NCBI GenBank assembly: GCA_964017185.1
Contig: OZ024870.1
Span: 57,848,312 to 57,912,311, forward strand
Direction of reading: 5' to 3'
Length of the DNA stretch: 64,000 nucleotides
DNA from: Rugalucina vietnamica
Lineage: Eukaryota > Mollusca > Bivalvia > Lucinida > Lucinidae
Both the position numbers and the translations under genes were made by a program. Below, one piece after another: positions 21,669 to 31,800 of the stretch; position 1 is the stretch's first letter; each line of letters starts with the position of its first letter. The notes beneath the pieces were generated by a model, which did not search any database, was not told the DNA's origin, and worked only from the letters and a program-made list of their open reading frames with translations.

Positions 21669-21770
21669 GACCCATTTGTTCAAAATTAATTTCAAATGGC
21701 AATATTACAAATTGTTACTTTTTGTTGAAAAAATGTGAGAACGACAGTGTTTTGAACAACTGGGCCCTGG
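21669..21770. mobile_element. MITE-C copy, internally deleted
   Basis: Shares GTTCAAAATTAA, TTTCAAATGGCAATATTACA and TTGAACAACTGGGCCCT with the copy at 8801-8972, but the AACGATATCGTT arms are missing. Confidence 0.75.
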
Positions 21771-21781
21771 TGGTTAATATA

Positions 21782-22016
21782 TGAGCCGCCTCACGGGAAA
21801 ACCAACAATCTGCATAGGCGAAAACAAAGACGCAGATCAGCTTCGCGGTAACCGCGAAGCTGATTAGCTCCTTTGTTTTCGCTACTCGGATAGTGCAATT
21901 CCTCTTCTACTTAAATCCGAAATTTCAAGCTTCTGGCTCTTTTCTGTGACTGTACAGGTCGATTTGTGTCGGACCTGTTCGGAAACCACATTGTTGGTTT
22001 TCCCACAAGGCGGTTC
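21782..22016 (+). mobile_element. MITE-A copy 18
   Basis: Hairpin core CTTCGCGG/CCGCGAAG. Complete ends. Lies about 10 bp after a MITE-C copy. Confidence 0.86.
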
Positions 22017-22102
22017 AAATTAATAAGGTGAGTGGCTTGCCCACCACACCATGTAGGCTTTTCTGTACAAGTAGTACATGATTACAACTTTTGAATACAA
22101 TA

Positions 22103-22328
22103 CGAGCCTGTGCATGAGAAAACCAACACTTTGGGTTTCCGACCAGGTCCGACACAAACCAGGCTATACAGTCACAGCATAAAGCTAGAAGCTTGAAACT
22201 CTGGATATAAGTAGAAAATTAATAGTACTATCCGTGTGGCGAAAACAAAGGCGCTGATCAGCTGTGCAGTTACTGCACAGCTGATCTGCGTCTTTGTTTT
22301 CGCATATGCAAATTGTTGGTTTTTCCAT
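22103..22328 (-). mobile_element. MITE-A copy 19
   Basis: Hairpin core CTGTGCAG/CTGCACAG with a near-perfect stem. Right end missing after GGTTTTTCC. Confidence 0.83.
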
Positions 22329-22554
22329 ACTTTATGACTACCTCACATTAAAAAAAATACAAACACATAATAATAGCTAGGAAAATACATTCAAATACAA
22401 TAGGTAGAAAATCTCCATAATGCACACACAATAGAAAGCCTAATATTATCATTGGTATGAATCTTATCACATTCAATGTATATACAATTATCAATGAATT
22501 ATGATTTAGAGTTTCATGTCCTATCAATAGCAAAGGTCATATGGAAACTAGAAG

Positions 22555-22625
22555 CTTCAGTGGCTAAGTAGTTAAGCCACTTGTAAACCAGGGGTCGCAG
22601 GTTCAGCCCTGGGCTTTTCCAGTCT
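22555..22625 (+). mobile_element. tRNA-derived SINE head
   Basis: CAGTGGCTAAGTAGTTAAGC fits an A box and CGCAGGTTCAGCCCTG a B box, about 35 bp apart. The sequence then runs into a longer repeat instead of ending like a tRNA. Probably a SINE fragment. Confidence 0.55.
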
Positions 22626-22669
22626 GTCCCATCTCCATAGCTGTAGAAGGGCCGTTAAAGAAGGCAAAA

Positions 22670-24206
22670 TCAACCAGAGGACCAATGGTCCTGTAAACGC
22701 TCACCTGAGACCTGGGATATACATGTACCAATAAACTTGTTAGACAAGAATGGTACAATGCATGTATATAACCCTAGGGCAGGGCAAGAATAACTCTTGG
22801 AGTCAATGTCTTTTTCAAATCATAAAAATTCAGTTCATTTGCCAATTAACTGCAAGTTTTGTCCTTCAAATGACATTTTAACAATTTTTTCCATTCAAAT
22901 GCATAAGCGATCTAAGTTCACCTTGCCATGAAATAGGTCAAGGTCATCCCAGTGTCATGATTTATATAAATTTTGTAGACCTCCATTCCTTAATGCTTCA
23001 TGCCAAGTTTCAAAATCATAGGCTTACTGGTTCTGAAGAAGAAGATTTTTAAAAATTTTTGCTATTTATAGCCATGGTGGCCATCTTGGTCATGTGACCT
23101 TGCCCATTTATATGAACTTTCATTTGCCCTTCCTAAGGATGCTCCACAAAAAGTTTGGCTTTGATTGGCTAAGCAGTTTCTGAGATAAAGCTATTTGAAT
23201 ATTATGGTCATATACATGTACATAGCCCCGGGGCAGGGGCAGACAACCCCCTGGGCCCAAAATATTTTCTTAAACATAAATCTTCTGTCCATTTGCTCAT
23301 CTCTAGCAAGTTTTCTGACATCTTATTACATTTTCCTATTTTTTCCCATTCCAATGCATGGGAGACCTAAGTTGACCTTGCCATAAAATAGGTCAAGGTC
23401 ATCCCAGGGTCATGATTTATAAAAACTTTGTAGAGCTCCATTCCCAGATGCTTCACACCAAGTTTCAAAATCATAGGCCTTCTGGTTCTGAAGAAGAAGA
23501 TTTTTAAAGGTTTTTGCTATTTATAGCCATGGCAGCCATCTTGGTCATGTGACCTTGACCATTTATAAAAACTTTCATTCCCCCTTCCCAAGGATGCTCC
23601 ACATGAAGTTTGGCTCTGATTGGCCTAGCGGTTTCAGAGAAGAAGATGTTTGAATAATATGGTCATATACATGTATATAGCCCCGGGGCAGGGGCAGACA
23701 ACCCCCCAGGGGCTAAAATTTCCCATTAACATTAATCTTCTGTCCATTTGCCTATTCCCAGTAAGTTTTACCCATTATATAGCATTTTACCATTTTTTCC
23801 CATTCAAATGCATTGGCGACCTAAGTTGACCTTGCCGTAAAATAGGTCAAGGTCACCGCAAGGTCATGATTTATATATACATTGTAGTACTTGAGTCATC
23901 GATGCTTCATGCCAAGTTTGGTTGAAATCGGTCCAGTGGTTCCGGAGAAGAAGATTTTTGAAGGGTTTTTACCATATATGGGCATGGTGGCCATCTTGGT
24001 CATGTGACCTGGATTATTTATATATACATTGGTTCCCCCTTCCCATAGATGCTTCATGTAAAATTTGGCTTTGATTGGCCAAGCTGTTTCAGAGAAGAAG
24101 ATCTTTGAAAATGGTGGACGACGGATGGACGGACGACGGACGGACGGACGACGGAGCATGGGTATACTATAAGCTCACCTTGTGAGCCTGACGGCTCAGG
24201 TGAGCT
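22670..24206 (+). repeat. Long interspersed repeat with TCAAGGTCA sites
   Basis: Starts near AGGACCAATGGTCCTGTAAA and ends with a hairpin AGCTCACCTTGTGAGC/GGCTCAGGTGAGCT, preceded by GGACGG-type simple repeats. Diverged units of about 460 bp include GGCCATCTTGGTCATGTGAC and TCAAGGTCA at 22938, 23393 and 23847. The same repeat is at 29110-31098, and a related one is inverted at 50733-52250. No coding content. Confidence 0.82.
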
Positions 24207-24251
24207 AAAAACCATAATATAGAGACTGAGAAGTTAAATGGGTATCAGTTA

Positions 24252-24489
24252 TGAACCGCGCCATGAGAAAACCAGTTTTTTGCCTATGCGAAAACAAAAG
24301 GCGCAGATCAGCTTCGCAGGAACTGCAAAGCTGATCATCGCCTTTGTTTTCGCTACACCGATAGTACAATTCCTCCTCTGCGTATATCCAAAATCTGAGG
24401 CTTCTAGCCTGCTTCCTTGACTGTGTAGACCTGTTTGTGTCAGACCTGGTCGGAAACCCCGAATCCCGGTTTTCATGCGTCGCAGCTCA
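24252..24489 (+). mobile_element. MITE-A copy 20
   Basis: Hairpin core CTTCGCAG/CTGCAAAG with one mismatch. Starts 45 bp after the preceding repeat. Confidence 0.83.
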
Positions 24490-25265
24490 GTTATATCTAC
24501 ATGTATAAGAATATGAACTAACATGTCATAATGAAAACCTATTTGGCAACTGCTGCAAAAGGGCATATTGGCTGTCTGGTAACTGAAAAGTTGATCACAA
24601 CATTTCTTTCTATTGATTTGTTTTACTGTTCTAGATCGAAAGTTTCAAGCCTTTACACATTTTATTTGTGTCAGGCCTGGTCCAAAGCCATGAGGAAATT
24701 TTTGTGTAATGTAATTCATATATTTTCAGAAAATGAAATTCAAAAGCCTGAAAATCATATTAAATGAACTTTCATGAATGAAAATTATCTTTCTCCAAAC
24801 ATTTACGACTTGATGGTCTATTTAAACTGTTATACAATTTGGCTGACCTAAGCAGATTCTCAGAGAAATATGATACCTCCTATATTGTCATTGGGCCACA
24901 TAATGGCTTAAAATAAGCCTTGGACCATTATATAAAATTGCAAACAAATCATAAAAATTACTAAACATGATTTTATGAATACATCATGCAAATGAAGATG
25001 GTGCATATTTATGCTATCAACATTACAAACACAGACACACACATCGACTGACTATAAAATGGAAATGTCTACAAACTGGCAAAGGTAAAATATATTTATA
25101 GTAATTCTTATCTGGTTACCGATGAATTGATTTTATTTTGCATTTAACCCGGGGCATTCAACGTATGATTGACATTGAACATTTATATTTAACATTTTTC
25201 ATACAACAACCATTGTAAATGAAAACTGCAAATGATTTTAATATGAAATTAAAAACAAAACTATA
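24490..25265. other. Intergenic, nothing firmly recognised
   Basis: AT-rich sequence. Faint MITE-A-like words (GAAAGTTTCAAGCC, TTTGTGTCAGGCCTGGTC) at 24638-24682 suggest a badly decayed copy. Confidence 0.4.
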
Positions 25266-25494
25266 TGAGCCGCCGCATGGGAAAATCGACAATCTGCATA
25301 GGCGAAAACAAAGGCACAGATCAGCTTCGCAGTAACCGGATCAGCGCCTTTGTTTTCACCACACCGATAGTACAATTCCTCTACTTTCTAAATCCAAAAT
25401 TTCCAGCCTCTAACCATCTTCTGTGACATGTACAGCCCGGTTTGTGTCGGACCAGGTCGTAAACCAAAATTGTTGGTTTTTCAGCAAAGGCTCA
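25266..25494 (+). mobile_element. MITE-A copy 21, hairpin arm partly deleted
   Basis: The left arm CAGCTTCGCAGTAACCG is followed directly by GATCAGCGCC, so about 10 bp of the right arm is missing. Ends AAGGCTCA. Confidence 0.82.
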
Positions 25495-25544
25495 TATTAT
25501 ATTTTTAGATCTGCAATGTGTTTCCACTTTTTTTAACAGTAAAT

Positions 25545-25775
25545 TGAGCTGCCTCATGGGAAAACAATGTGGTTTTTGAACAGGTCTGATACAAACCAAG
25601 TTGTACAAGCACAGAAGATGGCTAGAGACTGGAAATTTTGGATTTAGAAAGTAGAGGAATTGTACTATCCATGAAGTGAAAACAAAGGCGATAATCAGCT
25701 TTGCAGTTATTGCGAAGCTGGTCTGCGCCTTTGTTTTCGCATATGCAGATTGTTGGTTTCCCCATGTGGCGGCTC
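25545..25775 (-). mobile_element. MITE-A copy 22
   Basis: Hairpin core CTTTGCAG/TTGCGAAG with mismatches. Complete ends GAGCTGCC and GGCGGCTCA. Confidence 0.83.
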
Positions 25776-26685
25776 AAATATCTTGAATTTCCATGTAAAA
25801 ACCACAAAAATCAATAATCAAGCATTGTTTTGAACAATAAACCTACAAAAACACAACTAATTTAACATTACTAACATTACAAAACAAAATAGATTTTTCA
25901 TATACATGTATGACCAATACTTTAACTTAAAGTTCATATCAGGTTAGGAATTTGTATATAAGATCTATTTTCTAACCGGCTTGACATATAATCCTAAAAG
26001 ACACATTTTTCAATGTTGTGGCTTGGTTTTATCTATTTTTGGAAAATTATCTGTCATGTTTCGAAAAATACCTATGACCAATATATTGTTTAATAATATA
26101 TTAAATACTAGTTTCAGTTTCGTTTTACAATGTATACTTATCTGCAATGAACATGTCATGAAATATATTATTAAGTTGGGGCATATAATGAACAATTGAG
26201 CACATTTGGTGGCCTTGTGTGTTAGACACAAAAGAGAGAGAGGTTGGCATGTTGGTGCCCCAAATCTACCAACAAGACACTCCATTCCACATTGTACTTG
26301 TTTTAAAATTATCCAGAAAGCATTGCCTCCACCCCAACATGAATGAAAACAAGTGGAATGGGACATTAAGTCCCTAAATCATACATAAGTATTACCGGTA
26401 TATCACTTCTCCTATTCCTAAGAAATTATTATGAGGTCCGCTGTTCACAGTATATTGTGAACACGTTTTCTGAATGTATCTGTTCGCAAAACTATCTAGT
26501 TCAGAATAAGTTTCATCTCATCATAAGACACTTCCTAAAATTTCATTTTCAATAAGAACTACCTAAATAGCATAATTCTGATGAATAACATCCTTTGCAT
26601 CACTTTTTCAGGTTATATCTACAACATATGTTTTTAGTGAAGAAACAACCATTAGAACTCTTGTTCTTATCATGACACACAAACA
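25776..26685. other. Intergenic, nothing recognised
   Basis: AT-rich sequence. No supported gene, RNA gene or repeat family. Confidence 0.4.
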
Positions 26686-26689
26686 TCAG

Positions 26690-26975
26690 GATAACGCATC
26701 CATGGCATGTATACCCCCTTGAACCCCCTTTTTTTATACAGCAAAAGTGGGATATGCAGGGGTATACATATTCTTCTTATTTTTGCTCCAAAACATAGAT
26801 TGGGGGTACTTGTTAGAACCGCCTCAGCGAGGCGGTTCTAACATGGTTCTAACAAAATCTTGTACCCAAAATCTGTTTTGAGCAAAAAAAAAAAAAAAAA
26901 AAAAAATCTAACATTTTTTTCATTTTTTCCATGTGAAAAAATCTCTATATATTACATAGGCAAGTTTTCATAATG
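26690..26975 (-). mobile_element. MITE-B copy c
   Basis: Contains GTATACCCCCTTGAACCCCC, the pair GTTAGAACCGCC/GGCGGTTCTAAC as a central hairpin at 26812-26843, and an A tract at 26884-26905. Right end GGCAAGTTTTCATAATG. Confidence 0.76.
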
Positions 26976-27096
26976 AAATAAGATCCCCATAATACATGTA
27001 CTAGCAACCATTCAGAATATATTCACTCGGTCTTAACATGATGGGAAAATTGTTGACTGGGACATTGAGCCATAACCAAACCAATTCATTATCTGC

Positions 27097-28886
27097 TTAT
27101 TTCATTTTGTTATAAGCAGCCATCATCAACACACCAGCGGCAACCCCTATTCCTAAGCTTGTCAGAGAAGACCAGCTTCCAGACTGAGGATTATCATTCC
27201 CTCTAACTTCATTTGTCCCTGAAGCTACATCTCCCACTCCAAGGCTTCTAAAAGGCTGAGGGGTATCATTCCTTCTACCTTCATTTGTCCCTGAACCCAA
27301 GCTTCTAAAAGACCAACTACTTGACTGTGGAATATCATTCCTTCTACCTTCATTTGTCCCTGAACCCACACCATCCATTACAAGGCTTCTCAAAGACCAG
27401 CCTTTTGACTGTGGGGTGCTCCCTCTACCTTCATTTGTCCCAGAAGCAAATTCACCACTTCCATCTTTTCCTTCATTACTTAATTGTGTGTCAATCTGTT
27501 CTTTTTTCAGTTCAGTTATTGACTCGGCACTTCCCAAATCACTGGTATCTGTGAAAGAGTATGAAAACTCATCCCTATTCCTGTCAAGGGATCTGGAAGA
27601 GTTGGTGGTAACATAAGTACTGGCTGCTTCCGGATCTGTAACAGAATTCAGGGTTCCTGTTCCTGACTCACTTGCAATACCAATAACCTCACCCATGGCC
27701 ACTGCTTCAAGATCATGATCTAAGCTATTTTCATTGTTATCATGTACAGTTAGTTCAAAGTTTTCAGAAGTAATTGAACTCAGGTCAAGATGGTGAAATC
27801 CACTTTCAGTTGTTAAAGGTGTATCAGTTTCAGACCTTGCACTATTGAATCCACAGACATCGGAAATCTCTGGCAGAGAATTCAATGTGTTATTCCCGAC
27901 ATCTTCAGGTGTAATCTGAGCAACAGACACATCATGTAATGTTGGCGCATTAGATGTGTGCAATTTTAGATGGTTCTCAATAGAGACACCTTGCTGTTCC
28001 AGCTGTGAATTATGATCAGATTCTTGTACCAATGAAGGAACTGTGACATACAGGTCTGGTCGAGGCCTTTTGGGTCTCACAACTGGAGCTTGTCGCTCCT
28101 GTTTTAAATTTACAAACTGACTGGAATCCATGCTAGGCTCAGTTTGCACAGGATTCCTGCAAGTTTCAAGGCTTTCTTGTCTTATGACTCTTTCATTTGT
28201 GTTACCAAAACTAGATCTGTCTTCATCCAGAGAGTAATCCCTGTCATTATGATTACCAAATGCATCCATTGCCAGCCTGCCACTATTGGTTGGTTTATAT
28301 CTCATCTTCCTTCCTGGATAATCAGCAATGTCTTCATTCATTGACAAATTAACAGATCCATCTATTTCAAGGCTACTATCTGATATCTTCGACTCTATAC
28401 TGCTATCCTCAAATGTTCCACTTGATGAAGCACTGGTATTGTATCCAGTATCATCACCCATTCTTTCAATTATTTTATCTCTTCCTTTCTGTAACTCAAT
28501 AGAAACATCAAAATCTTCATTACCAAATTGCTGCCAATCTGGGCATGCAACAATTGGTTCTTGAAAAAAATCCTTTGGTATTGTCTTTGCTGAAGTAATT
28601 TTATCAGTTTCATTAGGATTACTGATTTCAACATTTTCTTCATCTCTATCTACCTCATTAGTCTTGTGCTCATGTATACTTTCTTCAATTCCAGGTGGGT
28701 CTAGGCTAGGACTTCTGTACTTCGTAATTTTCTCTAGCTCATACAGCATATCCATGCGTTCAATTTCATGCAGTTTCCTGATCAGCATTTCTAGTGTTGG
28801 GTTTTGTTTTTGAACCCAGTCATCAATGACAGCTTTACCAGGGCTTGGCTGCTTCTCAAAATCATCAATCTCTGATGTTTTGTAGA
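27097..28886 (-). CDS. MAVS-like: MAVS-like exon 4: Death domain end, disordered region, tail anchor
   Basis: Acceptor TTTTTTTTCAG. It encodes YKTSEIDDFEKQPSPGKAVI, DDWVQKQNPTLEMLIRKLHE and IERMDMLYELEKI, completing the Death domain. About 440 low-complexity residues follow, including a basic proline-rich VVRPKRPRPDLY. I saw no exact LxIS motif of the type used by MAVS, STING and TRIF. The end holds four SGTNE repeats and a 15-residue hydrophobic anchor. Confidence 0.88.
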
Positions 28887-31800
28887 CTGAAAAAAAAATA
28901 CAATCTAAGCATTACTTTGAAAATTTTTTAACGCCGGCAGTTTGTGTCATACAAAGACCAGGAACGTCAAGAACTCTGTACAAATGGCTGGGCTGACCTA
29001 ATGTTTTACTAGCAGAAAATGAATCGTTCAAGATAATACATCAGCATCTCCCAAATGCCCAGTTTAAAAATGCTGGAACGTATTTCATAATTTTGACACT
29101 ACTTTTGACAACCAGAGGACCAATGGTCCTGTAAACACTCACCTGAGACCTGAGATATATACCAATAAACTTGTTTGACTAGAATGGTAATATACATGTA
29201 TATAACCCCAGGGCAGGGTCAGAGCCACCTCTGGAGTCAATTTCTTTTTTAAATCATAAAGATTCAGTCAATTTGCCAATTTACTGCAAATTTTGCCCTT
29301 CAAATGACATCGTTAAAATTTTCCCCATTCAAATGTGTGGGCAACCTAAGTTGACCTTGCCATAAAAAGGTCAAGGTCATCCCAGGGTCATGATTTATAC
29401 AAACTTTGTAGAGCTTGATTGCCTGATGCTTCAAGCCAAGTTTCAAAATCATAGGCCATTTGGTTCTGGAGAAGAAGATTTTTAAAGGTTTTTGCTATTT
29501 ATAGCCATGGCGGCCATCTTGGTCATCATCCATTTATAAAAACTTTCATTCCCACTTCCTAACAATGCTCCACATAAAGTTTGGCTATGATTGGCCAAGC
29601 GGTTTCAGAAAAGAAGATCTTTGAATATCACTGTCATATACATGTATATTGCCCCGGGGTGGGGGCAGACAGACCCCTGGGGTCCAAATTTTTTCAGAAT
29701 CATCAATTTTAAGTCCATTTGCCCATTTCCTGCAAGTTTATCCCTACAAATGACATTTTAACACTTTTTCCCATTCAAATGCATGAGCGACCTATGTTGA
29801 CCTTGCCGTAAAATAGGTCAAGGTCATCCCAGGGTCATGATTTATATAAACTTTGTAGAGCTCCAGTCACTGATGCTTCACACAAAGTTTCAAAATCATT
29901 AGCCTTCTGGTTCTGGAGAAGAAGATTTTTAAAGGTTCTTGCTATTTATAGCCATGGCGGCCATCTTGGTCATGTGACCTGAATTATTTATATAAACTTT
30001 TTTTCCCTCTTCCTAAGAATGCTCCACATGAAGTTTGGCTTCGATTGGCCAAGCGGTTTCAGAAGAGAAGATGTTTCAATATTATAGAAATATACATGTA
30101 TACAGCCCCGGGGCAGGGGCAGACAACCCCAAGGGCCAAAATTTTTCCATAAACATTAATTTTCTGTCTATTTGCCTATTCCCAGTAAGTTTTACCCATT
30201 TTAAGACACGCGACATTCCCATGCCAGTGAGACACTAGCTTTAGGTGGCTTACACTGTGAAAATACACAACAGAAACCAAAAAGGTTTAAGCTTTTTGCA
30301 CTCCCTACCATAGTAAAATCCCAAGTTTAAGCTTTTTGAAAAAGCTTGCACCCTTTCAGCACTCTTTTCAGAAAAGAGTGCTGAAAGGGTGCAAGCTTTT
30401 TCAAAAAGCTTAAACTTGGGATTTTACTATGGTCTGAAAAGAGTGCTGAAAGGGTGCAAGCTTTTTCAAAAAGCTTAAACTTGGGATTTTACTATGGTCT
30501 GAAAAGAGTGCTGAAAGGGTGCAAGCTTTTTCAAAAAGCTTAAACTTGGGATTTTACTATGGTAGGGAGTGCAAAGAAATAGCTGGCCAACTAGGATTTC
30601 CTATTTAAAGTTTATTAATATAAGTAATCTTAAAAGCCTAAACATCTGCTTATTATAATAGTTAAATAGCATTTTACCATTTTTCCCCATTCAAATGCAT
30701 TGGCGACCTAAGTTGACCTTGCCGTAAAATAGGTCAAAGTCATCGCATGGTCATGATTTATATAAACTTTGTAGAGCTTCTTTCTGTGATGCTTCATGCC
30801 AAGTTTCAAAATCATAGGCCTTCTGGTTCTGGAGAAGAAGATTTTTAAAGGTTTTTGCTATTTATAGCCATGGCGGCCATCTTGGTCATGTGACCTGGAC
30901 CATTTATATGAACTTTTGTTCCCCCTTCCTAAGGATGCTCCACATGAAGTTTGGCTTTGATTGGCCAAGCGGTTTCAGAGGAGAAGATCTTTGAAATTGT
31001 GGACGGACGACGGACAACGGACGGACGAACGGACGGACGGACGACGGAGCATGGCCATCCTATAAGCTCACCTTGTGAGCTTTCGGCTCAGGTGAGCTTA
31101 TAATTAAATACCAATCAATACTTACTGAAAGTATATTATAAAATTTAAAAGACAATGATGTTATTACAAAGTTAGTGCTATAAGCCACATAATGAGAAAA
31201 GTACTCAAACAAAGCCTAAGAAAACTGCACAGTAACCAATTATCAGTCTTTGACACATCTCCACTTCTAAATCTTTCGTCTATCAGCCTTGTCAAACATC
31301 TATAATATGAACTTACTATCTAGCTGTGCGGCAAACTTCATCCAATTATTGATACCACTTAAATCTAACATCTTATACACGTAAATCACACTAGCAGGTA
31401 GTTTCAAGAGAAGGGTGCTTCCATCGACTGGCCTAGCCTGTTTGTTTTCATCTAATACACATTGTTTTTCAGGTTCAACTTTGGGAGGCTGTTCTTCTAA
31501 AATGTCTGAAACGATATGCACCAAATATAAGAAACAAAATGGTTATATGTTCGATTGCCGAAACAGTGAATCTAATTTCCTCAAGAATTTATTTTTTAAG
31601 TATAAATCAGATTCTAATCAGCAACTTATCAGTATAACCATATTTTTTAGAATACATGTTATAATTATTGTATGTTTTAATGAAGGAATATACATGGAAA
31701 TCAAACGATAATGGACAGTTGATTGTTTAAAACAGGTTGATCTGGACCCAGTTGTTCAAAGCATCGTTAGCTTAACGATATCGTTAAGACCTCAATTAAG

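Noticed and set aside
22670-24206. A Helitron, because of the terminal hairpin
   Set aside because: The expected TC start and CTRR end after the hairpin were not seen, and no helicase coding is present.
27097-28886. An LxIS-type IRF-recruiting motif in the adaptor
   Set aside because: I found only partial look-alikes (VEIS, LEID), not an exact match, so I make no claim.
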